The translations under genes and the position numbers were made by a program. A stretch of DNA of 64,000 nucleotides from positions 1,156,151 through 1,220,150 of the forward strand of contig NC_030994.1 in NCBI RefSeq assembly GCF_000149955.1, written 5' to 3'. This document shows, in pieces, positions 34,801-45,132 of this stretch (within the stretch, counting starts at the first letter, position 1; every line of letters begins with the position of its first letter). The notes beneath the pieces are model-generated. The model did no database searches. It worked only from the letters and a program-made list of their open reading frames with translations, and had not been told where the DNA came from. Source of the stretch: Fusarium oxysporum f. sp. lycopersici 4287. Its lineage: Eukaryota > Ascomycota > Sordariomycetes > Hypocreales > Nectriaceae.

Positions 34801-35300
34801 TGCATCCTCCACCAACAAGACAGGCCCATATACGTACGGGAACTCGTAGAGCAGATCCACAGATAGAAGCAGATGGTGTGCTGAACCGAAGCAGCGAAGC
34901 AGAGCAGTGCATTCGCTCAGCCCCCAGAAACTCTCAAGGCCCCCCCCCCTAGACTACCTAGTCTCTTGACTCGAAGCCAAGAGATGCTCGAGCTGTCTAC
35001 TGTCAGACCTCCTTATCCCGCCTTTGTCTAGCCCTGCCTCCTTCAATATCATCCCCTGCCCTGTCATGTACTGCCCTATGGGTTCGCCGTGGTACAACGG
35101 CAAGGTAAAAGGGACGAGGGTTACCGTTCCCGTCTGTTGTGGACTGTGACATTTCTCTCTTCATTACTCAGCTCCTCCCGCCTCGTTTCTCCTCCTCCTC
35201 TTTCTCTCGTTTTGTTTCTCTTTTGTTTCGTCACTTTCACTCTTGACCTAGAAACCTGCTTGCTCTACTCAAGCTGTTCCTCAGTGTTAACTAATTCACA
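31861..35300. other. Long gene-poor intergenic region (3.4 kb)
   Basis: This is the longest gap in the window. No open frame exceeds about 80 codons and none resembles a protein. I found no tRNA, repeat family or transposon remnant. Features are a run of ten C at 34940-34949, a CAGCA-type repeat near 34409-34425, and a CT-rich tract at 35141-35260 before the next gene. It may hold a long 5' UTR, distant enhancers or a noncoding transcript (inference). Confidence 0.55.
35141..35260 (+). promoter_or_regulatory. CT-rich core promoter tract
   Basis: Strongly pyrimidine-rich coding-strand segment ending about 40 bp before the ATG of the cupredoxin-like gene. Such tracts commonly mark transcription start regions in filamentous fungi. 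Role inferred. Confidence 0.45.
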
Positions 35301-36680
35301 ATGGTTTCAAAGTCATTGCTAGTCCTCACGGCGGCTCTTGCTACGGCCTGGGCTCAAACAACAACAGACGAACCTACAGCAACAGCTGAGGAGTCTTCCA
35401 CAGGAACTTCATCTGGAGAGGCAGTAACACACACTGTCAATGTTGGAGCAGTAAGTTAACATCATGGCCACATAAAGACACATCGATGCTAATTAGTATA
35501 CAGTCCGGTCACAAGTTCACACCAAACGAGGTCAAGGCCGAGGTTGGTGATATTATTGAATGGCGCTTCTATCCCACCGACCACTGGGTTATTCGGGGAG
35601 ACTATGACAACCCATGTATCCCCTATGAGTATATCGGCGTCAACCGCCAGGGTTTCTCAAGCGGCACACAAAAGGTTCAGGCCATCACCGACGATGTAAG
35701 TTGATCAAGTCTCTCAGCCTCGGCTCAGGTCAAGACAAGATGCTAACACTCAAAAAAAGGGCCCTCGATACCGAGTTCGCGTCAACGATACTGATCCTTT
35801 CTTCTTCTACTGCGGAGCTCCAGAGTCCTGCTCCAAGTGGAAGATGATGGGTGTCGTCAACCCTGTAAGATCTACACTGTTGCATACATGGTACTCATAA
35901 ACTAACATAACATGCAACAGTCCAAGAATGAGACAATTGAAGGATGGCTCAAGAACGCAGAGGACGTCGACATGCAACTACGACCCGGAGACCCTTGGCC
36001 AAAGGAGGGAGAGTCAACTTCTACTGGCGCAACATCTGAACCGACCGCCGACAACAGTGATGAAGATGACGAGAGCAGCGGAAGCGGCAAGAAGTCTCTC
36101 TCTACTGGAGCCATTGCTGGTATTGCCGTCGGTGGTGCTGCTGTTCTTCTCCTCGCTGGTGCTCTTCTCTACCTCTGTGGACGACGAGGTGGCTTCGACA
36201 AGGCCTATCGCAAGAGTTTCCGCAACAGTGTTCCTTCTGCCCCTCCAGTTGTCGAGAACCCTTACTCGCCTCACCCAAGTGTCGCCGATCCCTGGGCTGC
36301 TCAGAAGAGCCCTGGGCTTGTGGCTGCTCCTTACGGCCAGAGCCCTCCTCTCAGCCCTCACCAGTCGATGCCCTATGGAACACACCCCGGCATGGTCGCT
36401 CAAGATGGAACCCCCATTTCATACCAGTAAGTTTATCTAATCTCGCTCTCATCTGCTTGTTCTAACTCTTTACAGCGAGGGTTACCATCAACCACCCATG
36501 GCCGCCTCTCCCGCTACAACTCCCAAGCCTCACGAGCAAATCGCCCCCGTGGAACTTCCTGGCTCTCCAGACCCCAACCATTCTCCTCTCCCCGCGTACA
36601 ACAACAACAACAACAACAACAATGACGGAAGGGGATTCTCATGGAACGGGGATGAGCAGGGATACCGTCCCACGAAATAG
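35301..36680 (+). CDS. Membrane-anchored cupredoxin-like surface protein
   Basis: Exons 35301-35450, 35504-35695, 35760-35864, 35921-36426 and 36476-36680 give 385 aa. Layout: signal peptide (MVSKSLLVLTAALATAWA), T/S-rich linker, cupredoxin-like domain about 45-150 (SGHKFTPNEVKAEVGDIIEW, DHWVIRGDYDNPCIPYE, DPFFFYCGAPESCSKWKMMG), a second S/D/E-rich linker, one transmembrane helix about 210-235 (GAIAGIAVGGAAVLLLAGAL), then a Pro-rich cytosolic tail with eight Asn in a row (AAC repeat). The domain has His, Cys and Met placed like blue-copper ligands, so copper binding is possible but untested. Fungal proteins of this shape are known by sequence; a sensor or wall-anchor role is inference. Confidence 0.87.
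36600..36623 (+). repeat. AAC/AAT trinucleotide repeat in coding sequence
   Basis: Eight consecutive Asn codons (seven AAC and one AAT) in the cytosolic tail of the cupredoxin-like protein. Likely variable in length between strains. Confidence 0.85.
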
Positions 36681-37947
36681 TTGTCACGTAATCGAAATTC
36701 AACAAGGCAGGTCGTACATATTACGGTGTATGCGAATCACTATAAAGCGGCGTTCAACGGGAGTGTCATGTTACACGGGAGTTCTGTAGGGAAAGCATTT
36801 TGTGATGATGCGGTTTTTGTGTTTTTCTAAAACTCACTTATACTTTACGATATCAGAGATTTTTAATCTTGTGGATGGCTTAGGGATATCTCAAACTTCA
36901 TACCCTTGACTTGGATTCAGTCACTCACAATTATAGCTTGTTAGTACTATGAAAACAATAAGTTATTTTACTATATGAGTTTATTAAAGTGTACCAAATC
37001 CAAGATCTAAAGGCACCAACCATAGACGTAAAAACTCATCAAAAACCTGCCGGAAAACAAAGACTTCGATGACATGAAACTGAATCGCACACTCCGAGAT
37101 TGACTCGAGACAACAAAGAAGTCGCAGTTGGTGCTGAAAATTGCTGAGGTCAATGCTTAGTCTCAGAACCTCGACGGCCAAGCTCAACTTGATCATCAGA
37201 TGAAGAAAGCACAGGAGAGACTTGAGCCGCTGAGGTCATATGAGAACAAAGGAAAGGCTTGACGACTTGTTCTAAGTCATAATTGACTGATGAAACTCAT
37301 CATGTTTGCACAATACGGACATCGCCTAACACCACATGGTCGAGCAATGATCAGTGCAGTTTGACCAAGCACACCAATGTTACGCAGAAACAACTGACTG
37401 CTTAGAAAAGGCCAGGAAATTTCAGGGTCACTGAGGCGATAAAATACGGTATTGATGAGAGTTTACAATGAAACTTGGGAGGCTTGTTCGTTCATCATCG
37501 TTGGGCCCCTGAACCAAGGCCTCAAGGTTTTACTTCCTAAGGAACTGGCCAACGAAATGAGAATCATTTCTATATCATTATCATCAGCCATAGGGTAAGT
37601 TGTGTGATGCCACACGCCGCCAGACGAAACAGTCATACTTCACAAAGTGTGGCATGCCAGAAACCCTAATTAGAACCAGATGGTGTGGCTTCACCGAAGC
37701 ATGACAATGCACCAAGACAAGCTTTCACGGAAGATCATTCACGGTGGAACCAAAACATTCGAAGAGCCGAACCGCCTTTTTAATTTTCATAGACCGTAGT
37801 TATCCCATTTTTACAGAGACCCAATCCAGCCATGAGTGGCCAATCCATCCACGCCAGTGACACATAAGAACTGGTGAACAACCCGTGCGTAGCAACTTCG
37901 AAATTCGTGAGGGGGCGTAACCGTGCAGATCTTTAGATAGAGATCGC
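36681..37947. other. Convergent intergenic region
   Basis: This 1.27 kb lies between the 3' ends of the cupredoxin-like gene and ribosomal P2. Only short frames are present (for example 36984-37196, minus) with no recognisable product. Nothing else is seen. Confidence 0.55.
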
Positions 37948-38333
37948 TTAGTCGAAGAGACCGAAGCCCATATCCTCGTCGGACTCCTCCTTCTCCTCTT
38001 CCTTCTCCTCCTCCTTGGCCTCCTCAGCGGCACCGCCAGCGGCAGCAGCACCACCAGCGGCGGCACCGCCAGCACCGCCGGAGGGAACGGAAGCGAGCTT
38101 CTCAGAGCCCTCAGCAATGAGCTGGATGATTGTTAGTACAGTACAGTCTCATAGTGAGTGTCATTTAATCTTACCTCCTGGATGTCCTTGCCCTCAAGCT
38201 CGGAGATCAGGGTGTTGAGGCGCTCGTCGTCGGCCTCAATGCCAACGGACTCGAGAACGGCCTTGACATCGGCGGCAGAGGGGGAGGTGTTGCCTCCGAG
38301 GCCGAGAAGAAGGTAAGCTGCGAGGTGCTTCAT
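37948..38333 (-). CDS. RPP2: 60S acidic ribosomal protein P2
   Basis: Stalk protein of the large ribosomal subunit, binding elongation factors. Exons 38333-38175 and 38121-37948 give 110 aa. It begins [20 protein letters not shown], has an Ala/Gly-rich hinge, an acidic stretch, and ends in the conserved [12 protein letters not shown]. The 53-nt intron has a TACTAAC-type branch. A probable 5' UTR intron (38348-38443; GTGAGT donor, CAG acceptor) ends 14 nt before the ATG, common in ribosomal protein genes. Opposite orientation to the SPT2-like gene. Confidence 0.96.
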
Positions 38334-39158
38334 TTTGATAGTGGTTTCTGATTCCAAAAGATATTAGAAAAAAGATCTTAATTGAAAAGATGTTCCGCTC
38401 GTCGAGTCCAAGCAGGGGGGGAAAGGCACTGTTATATACTCACATCTGAAGTCGGAAGAGAACACGAGAAATCAATCACTTTAACCGCAAGTTGGGCGGA
38501 GACTGAAACCTTCGAGTTCGGTGGTGAGGTTGTTCGGTGTGACAAAAAGTAGAAAAGTTCGCGATCCCGTGAAAGCTAAAGGCGATTTTTGATCCTGTGG
38601 GAACCAGTACTTTGGCGAGACCGTGGGGTCACGTGCAGCGGGGTTTTTAGGCGCGTACTCACGCCGAAAGCACCTGAACCTTGAGACCTGAGGGTGATGG
38701 CGGGGGAGATCGGAACAAGACAAACGCCGGATCCGATAGACGCACCGCCACAGATTTTGAAATCTCCACGTGACTGCGTTCAGCCTGTGGCGCTTTCCTG
38801 ATTTCATGGCCTCGCCCATAAAGTTGGCTGTTGACTGATTCTTTGCTCTTCACTAACTGTGTGCTTTCCTCTTCTTTTGTTTCGTGATCGCCTGTATTTC
38901 AGGCGTATTTGATGAAATTTTCGAGCGAATACGACCACGAACAGCCCTCCTATCGACTCTGCGCCTCTTATCACCAGGAAGTCTTAAACTCTTGAGTTTA
39001 AAGACGTCAAAAAAGTGCCTGACGACAGACCGAGTGAACAAGCTTTTGCCAGCCGCTCAATGACTCACAATCCACGCCTGAGGCTACTTGTTCCTCTCTG
39101 TCTTTGAGGACTCTAGTCAACTGATATTTTTAAGTTTTTTGATTACATTAACGACGCG
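38334..39158. other. Divergent promoter region, P2 / SPT2-like gene
   Basis: These 825 bases contain the probable P2 5' UTR intron (38348-38443) and the promoters of both genes. No other gene is supported. Confidence 0.55.
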
Positions 39159-40406
39159 ATGCCGGTGAGTAACTGTCCGGAGGCAAACTTCATGAGTATC
39201 AGGAAAAAGTTGACCATGGCTTTCAAGATTGGAGATCTCCTGGCCCAGATCAGCGGTGGTGATGAGGGGTCTTCCGTACCCCCCAAACAGGGCCTGGTCC
39301 GGTCGAACACGTTACCCAAGAGGAAGGCCGACGATGATCCTCGATCGAGTATTTCAAAGGCACCTCGAGTGACCACATTATCCAGTACCGTGGCACCACG
39401 AACGACACAATCCCCTACTGCTGTCTCAAGACCCAACCTCCCATCACGACCCGCCGACAGATCGATACCCTCACAACGACCCTCGAACCCCTCGAATGGC
39501 AGTAGTAAACCATCCGTCTTGTCGTCCAAACCCATGAATGGGGGTAACAGGGTCTCCAAGCCTGTTGCCCCCAGCAGACCGTCACCGGGTCCCGCTAGCG
39601 CATCTTCAGCACCACCGAAGAAGGGGTCTTTCGCCGAGATTCTTGCTCGGGCTCAGAAGGCCCAGCAATCGATGGGACAAGTTGGTAAGATCCAACACAA
39701 GAAGGTTGAAGGTGGTGCGTTGAAGAAGGTCAAGGAGGAGCCACCTGCCAAGGTCGATCCTCGAGCAGCCAAAAGTATGAAGCAACGTTCAGCACCTGCT
39801 CCCTCAGGCTACTCCGGTACAGCGAAACCAGGCCAAAGGCCAGCTCAACGGAATGGCGCGCCTGTGTCTGGAACCGGAAGGGATCCGCGTAACGGAAAAC
39901 CCTTACCTCCGTCAAAAGCAGAACGTGGCAAGATAGCCGGCAGTAAGTCCTCAGGCAGAGCTGCACCCCCTGAGGAAGAAACCAAGAAGGTGAAGAAGGC
40001 CGCCATGGCTACGACTGGTTATACTGGCACAGCCAGACCCAGACCAGGAGGTGACGTCGGCAAGAAGAAGAAGGAAGCCCCTCGTGGTGGCGCATTACTC
40101 AGTGCCCCACGAGCTCCTCGTCCATCACGTTCAAAGTCACGATTTGAAGACGATTACGACGAGGATCTGGATGATTTTATTGACTATGACGATGAAGAAG
40201 ACGACGGTGGTCCACGATATGATTATGCTTCCGATGGTTCTTCAGATATGGAGGCGGGTATGGATGATATCGACGACGAAGAGCGGCAAGCAGAGCGACT
40301 TGCCAAAATCGAAGATCTCAAAGAAGAGCGACTCGAGAAGCAACTCAAGGCCGAGAAAGAGGCTCGTAAGCGACAGGCCTTGGAAGCCATGCGTGGTCGG
40401 CGCTGA
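39159..40406 (+). CDS. SPT2: SPT2-like chromatin protein
   Basis: Histone chaperone-like, DNA-binding chromatin factor. Read without splicing from the ATG at 39159, the frame gives 415 aa. However, a 63-nt GT-AG interval, 39165-39227, can be removed in frame to give MPIGDLLAQISGGDEG (394 aa), which looks more like a natural start. The middle is rich in S, P, K and R with repeated SGYSGTAKPG / TGYTGTARPR. The C-terminus is acidic (DDYDEDLDDFIDYDDEEDD) followed by a charged helix AERLAKIEDLKEERLEKQLK, as in SPT2 domains. Family call is from this composition and helix, so moderate. Confidence 0.8.
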   Translation: MPVSNCPEANFMSIRKKLTMAFKIGDLLAQISGGDEGSSVPPKQGLVRSNTLPKRKADDDPRSSISKAPRVTTLSSTVAPRTTQSPTAVSRPNLPSRPADRSIPSQRPSNPSNGSSKPSVLSSKPMNGGNRVSKPVAPSRPSPGPASASSAPPKKGSFAEILARAQKAQQSMGQVGKIQHKKVEGGALKKVKEEPPAKVDPRAAKSMKQRSAPAPSGYSGTAKPGQRPAQRNGAPVSGTGRDPRNGKPLPPSKAERGKIAGSKSSGRAAPPEEETKKVKKAAMATTGYTGTARPRPGGDVGKKKKEAPRGGALLSAPRAPRPSRSKSRFEDDYDEDLDDFIDYDDEEDDGGPRYDYASDGSSDMEAGMDDIDDEERQAERLAKIEDLKEERLEKQLKAEKEARKRQALEAMRGRR

Positions 40407-41647
40407 TGATGGAAACATCTCGACGTTTCCTTGTACCATCTGTTTGGTCACTCACCTTAGTTGTGTCTATCGTGCTTGGAGCTTACTCCCATAGCATCGG
40501 ACATTACCGACCCTCACTCACCTTTGGATATCTGCACCATCCTTTCCCACTCGAGATTTCTTCGCACGCAAGCAACGGTCGAGGAGTTTGCTAGCAAGGG
40601 GCGTTTCACGAGCTTGACTTTTTGATCACATCTTCACAACTACACCTTTTTGCACTTTGCTTCCGATTGTTTTAGGTTCAGGGGCTACATTAGCGACGGA
40701 GTTGTCATCTTTCCTCCCCCATTTTATTTCCCTTTGTTACGTCTTCATTCAGGGGTGGTTTGCATGGTTTTGGCAAAGGACACTGGCGATGCGGATGGAT
40801 TACAGACAAGAAGGGGACAAAACCATTGAAGCTTTTTTTTTTTTTTGTCAAGGGATGGCGAAGTCGATGTACTGTAGACAGAGATGGATATATGTAGACA
40901 ACGCTTCACAATGGTATCGTTGTCTAGAAGTAATTGTTAAACCTCACGAGTCCTACGACATCCTATCATATACGCAAGACTTCCTGTTTCAACGTGATCT
41001 GTTCGTTTACAACTCCGGTGTTGTTTGAACCTCAGTTCCTTATTCTATCACTACGCCATTAGCACAACTTGAAGAGTACAGCGCACTCGCGCGATCATCG
41101 ATGTCTTCTAGGTTGTTACTTCATTGCATACCAGTTGGTAAACTAAACGTGTGTAACCATAAGAACCACAACTTTGCGGCGTCCATGAGTAGATTAATTG
41201 TTCATGTTGAGAAAGACTGGCTGGGCAATGCGCATGACAAAAGCATGAAATATATATTTTCCGATCCCAAGACGTCTAAAATTTAGACGCCATTAATGCC
41301 CTTGACTGATTAAATAACGCCTCATTTCCCAGTCCAATCCAAAAGCAATGCACCTCGTGAACGTCCCAACAAATGTGGTAAATAATCTTCAGTGAAGCTC
41401 ACCACTGATATAGCCATGCTCTTGAACACCGTCCAGACAACCTGACATCGTTTGGGTCCGTGGAAAAGGTGCAGACAACCCACAGCAAGCTCGACGTTTA
41501 TAATCGGCTGTTATACTTATACACAGTATATAGAGAAACGTGAATTCCAGGCCAGGACAACTATCCTTGTAAGGGGTGCCAAGCCACAATCTGGCAGGCC
41601 AGATATCGATGAAGACAACATCGGGCCAGCACCGTGACATAAGTAGA
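40407..41647. other. Convergent intergenic region
   Basis: This 1.24 kb holds the 3' flanks of the SPT2-like and NUFIP1-like genes. A run of 14 T lies at 40833-40846. A 123-codon open stretch at 40657-41028 spans this tract and lacks an ATG start; rejected as a gene. Confidence 0.55.
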
Positions 41648-43499
41648 TCAAGGAAGATCGTCGCTCTTGGACGACTTGCCACCCGTGCTTCCATAAGGCC
41701 TCAGGTTCCATCCTTGATATGGTTTGACTCCCTGAGTGCTGCTACCGTTGGCACTAGGGATGATGGACGGAGGTGGGTTATGACGAGGCAAGTTAGGCTC
41801 TCGCTTGATAGGTGGAGGGGGAAGTGACGCCGATGCAGCAGGAAGAAGGCTTGAAGGAGGCGGATGGGCCGGTAGGTCAACCTTGACTGGCTTTGTCTCC
41901 TTTTTGACCTCAGGCTCCTCAGGCTGCATGAGCCCCTTTTTGCGAAGATACTGGATTGACTGAAGGACAGTAAGATCTTCTTGCTCCTTGTCGTTGAGAA
42001 TCAATCGTTGCTGAATAGTGAGCCGTCCATTGTTGGCCTCACGATCCTTCATGGCTGCTTCGCGGACTTCAGGATCATGGACGAAGCGGCACTTGCCCTT
42101 CTTGCCGCATGTTCCACCAGTGGAATAATATTTGCAATGCTTGGATACGTCGGCTTTCTTGGCCGGCGGAGGAGGCGGGGGAGCAACATGTGCACGAGTA
42201 GACATAACTTCTGGCTCGTCATCTGATGACTCCTCTGTTGGATCTCGCATCTCGTCACCTTCGTCGCCCTGTTCTCGCTTTCGCTTGATCGACGACTCAA
42301 CTTTGCGCAACTGTCGTCTGAGTTTGTCGGCTTGTTTCTCTAGCGAGGAGGCCTTGTCTTCGCCATTCTGTGCCAACTCGGCATTCTTCTTGGCTTCTAC
42401 GCGAGCCTTGGTGGGGAAATGCTTCTTTCTCTCCGCTAGGAAAGAGGCAACATCTTTGACACTGTAATTGTTAGCAATATTATAGCGGAAGGGCTACGAG
42501 TACTTACTTGAGTGTTTCTTGTCCGATCAAGTCCGTCAAAACCTTCTCCTCACCTTCGTCATCTTCAGACTCCGAATCCATACCAGGGGTAAGACCGAGC
42601 GTGTTGGTCTTGCGCTTCTTCTTCTTTCCCAAAGTTGGGGTTTCGGATTTGTGATGAGCAGAGTCGTTGTTTCCATGTTTCTGGTGACGTGACTTGTCAT
42701 TTCCATGGTGACCTCCGCGACCTCGAGTGTTCCCGTCACGAAAGCCTCCTCTACCACGACGGTTGTTGTGGCCGTAGTAGCCGTCCTGATGATGACCAGG
42801 GGGTAGAGGGGGGCCAGGGTATGCCGGATACTGAGGAGGAGGATAGTGAACTGCTCGTGGGTCATGAGGATAAGGCTGACCATAGCCATTAGCTGGTGGC
42901 ATGGCTTCATGCTCATAGCCAGGTCGCACAGGACCATTTAACGGAGGCTTTGGGCCATTGCGGTCATTGTAACCACCGCGCCCTCTCCCGTTGCTATAAG
43001 GGCCTCCCGGGGGCTGTCCAGCACCACTCCACTGGGCCTGGTTTGGGGGAGGGGGTGGCCCTTGGTAAGGATAGGCCTGTGGAGCGCCGTAAGGTGGCTG
43101 TTGAGGGTATTGAGGGGGAGGGTATGGCTGGGCAGGATAGTTGGGATGGTAATTGCCTGGGGGCATAGAACCTTGCGGATGCCCATGAGGAGGATGCCCA
43201 TGCTCTGGTCCCCATTGAGGCTGCGGAGGGTAGCTTCCTGCAGGGGGATGCGCGGCGCCGTAGGGGGGAGGGTTGTGATGGGGAGGATATGGCTGGCCAT
43301 TGTATTCATAATGACCTTGAGGGGAGCCATGGTAGTCTCCACGGCCGCCATTGTAATGGCCACCGCGTCCTCGTCCATGATGCCCTCCTCGACCTTGGCC
43401 ATGTTGAGGGTATGATGGAGCTTGTGGCCCATAACTTGAAGTTCCACCAGAAGAAGGCGGCGGTGGCGGAGGTGGAGGACCGTAACCGTAACCTGACAT
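41648..43499 (-). CDS. NUFIP1-like protein with CCCH zinc finger and Gly/Pro/Arg-rich N-terminus
   Basis: Exons 43499-42508 and 42461-41648 give 601 aa. Start is the ATG at 43499 (MSGYGYGPPPPPPPPSS). The first 280 residues are low-complexity P, G, Y, Q and H with RGG/GRG motifs (GRGGHHGRGRGGHYN). After the intron, VASFLAERKKHFPTKARVE matches the conserved NUFIP1 segment. A CCCH finger follows, CKYYSTGGTCGKKGKCRFVH. The C-terminus is Pro-rich. NUFIP1/Rsa1 proteins serve box C/D snoRNP assembly with the R2TP complex; that role is inferred. Divergent from RPC8, 742 bp between starts. Confidence 0.85.
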
Positions 43500-44241
43500 G
43501 GTGAAGGTAAGTGTTGATGACAATAGACGTAGGGGGGTCGATGCTCAGGTGGCAGGATTTGAAGATCGCGAAGGGCAAAGTCGGATTTTCAGCTGGAGAT
43601 CGAAACTTCAAGGCGTGCGTTTGTAATTGAATCGATTGTTTGTTTGCAAAGTTACTCGATGGAGTGTCGGAATTCAGCGAGTCGAAAGTCGGGAGTGGTG
43701 AAAAATCTAGGGGAGTTGCTGTGACGGAGTAAAAGTTTACGTAGGATAAGACAACGTGAGAAAGAATTCAAGTGACAGAGAGTAGGAATCAGAGTTAAAA
43801 ATATCTTGTTGGAACTCTCAGGCTGGTAATTGAGGCAATGGCACCAGGACTGCAGTTGCCCGTTTGTGATGCCCTTTCCAAAAAAAAAAAAAAAAAGACG
43901 GCACGACAATGATTGAAAGACGGAAGGAGCTTCCTCTAGAGCGCCAGACTGTGACGAACTTCCCTGTACACCGCAGTCACGGTTGGTGTACCAGTCTTCT
44001 TTCAGAAGGCGGTGAGATGCTTGGAGCTCCAATTCAACCGAAGGCGGCTTAGCGGCACTGGCATTCTTTTCTGCCGCTCTCAAGGTTATTTGGACGCTGA
44101 GAAACACCCTGAGGCTGGTACTGAAGAACTTCATAGAGCTGAATTTCTTTTCATAGGTCTTGAGCGATCTTTTATTTCTCCTTTATCCCTGACTTACCAG
44201 AAGACTCATATTGGCGCATTTCTCCCGCACTCGGTGTTCCA
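43500..44241. other. Divergent promoter region, NUFIP1-like / RPC8
   Basis: These 742 bases contain both promoters. A run of 17 A at 43880-43896 sits near the middle and may act as a nucleosome-depleting tract (inference). Confidence 0.55.
43880..43896. repeat. Poly(A) tract, 17 bases
   Basis: Homopolymer in the divergent promoter between the NUFIP1-like and RPC8 genes. Length may be unreliable in the assembly. Confidence 0.85.
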
Positions 44242-45032
44242 ATGTTCATCTTGGTTTGTTTCACCCTGCTATAGATGCATGAATGAAGAACTCATAAGTT
44301 GTTTAGACGAAGATCGCCGACTTGGTGCAAATTGCGCCGGAGGATTTCTCCAAGCGCAGCATAGACGCAATCGAAGACAACATCAATGCCAAATATTCCA
44401 ATAAAGTGAGATTTATTTTACGCATCGCACATTGAATCCGTGACTAACAGAGCGTTGCAGGTTATACAAAAGATTGGACTTTGTATCTGCTTGTACGATT
44501 TGCAGTGGGCTTCAGAAGGTCTCATTGGTCATGGCACAGGTTTGGTGAACGTGAACAGTGAGTAGAAATGCACTTTGAACTTGAGGTGAAGCTAATGGAG
44601 CATCGCGCAGCTGAGTTTCGTATGGTCGTATTCCGTCCCTTCAAAGGTGAAGTCATGATTGGCAGAATACGAAGTTCTACACCCGCAGGCATCAATCTGA
44701 GAACAGATTTCTTCGACGATATCTTTGTGCCATTTGAGGAGTTACCAGAGGGTGCTGAATAGTGAGAAGCCCGTGATGGTTCACATATGCAGACGCTAAC
44801 ACCGTGCAGCAACCACAGCGAACAACTCTGGATCTGGAATCTCGATGAGGATCGACTCTTCTATGATAACCATGAGATGGTTCGCTTTCAAGTAATCGAT
44901 GAGGAGTGGCACGATCAAGCTCCCGCTGGACCAACACAAGCCGAAGATTCACCTTTGAAAACTCCGTACCGCATCAAGGCTAGTATGGCTGCTGAAGGAT
45001 TAGGTGTATGCCTCTGGTGGGATGGAGCATAG
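44242..45032 (+). CDS. RPC25: RNA polymerase III subunit RPC8 (Rpc25)
   Basis: RPB7-like stalk subunit of RNA polymerase III. Five exons, 44242-44253 (four codons, MFIL), 44307-44405, 44461-44557, 44611-44761 and 44810-45032, give 193 aa; all introns are 48-55 nt with GT-AG ends. Joined sequence shows MFILTKIADLVQIAPEDFSK, VIQKIGLCICLYDLQW, EFRMVVFRPFKGEVMIGRIR, FFDDIFVPFEELPEGAEYN and LWIWNLDEDRLFYDNHEMVR, the full RPB7 N-terminal and Rpc25 C-terminal pattern, ending GLVCLWW-like (LGVCLWWDGA). Somewhat shorter than the yeast protein (212). No unspliced frame reveals the N-terminus, so exon 1 should be confirmed. Confidence 0.9.
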
Positions 45033-45132
45033 TTTTGGATAATGGACTGAGGAATTATTGAAGAACAAGGGCCCAGGAAAAATATGTCACCGCGTTTTAT
45101 TTGGCGTATGTACATTTGCTCGTTCTATGAAT

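Noticed and set aside
40657..41028. 123-codon plus-strand open stretch
   Set aside because: Spans a 14-base T tract, lacks an ATG start and resembles no protein; lies in a 3' flank.
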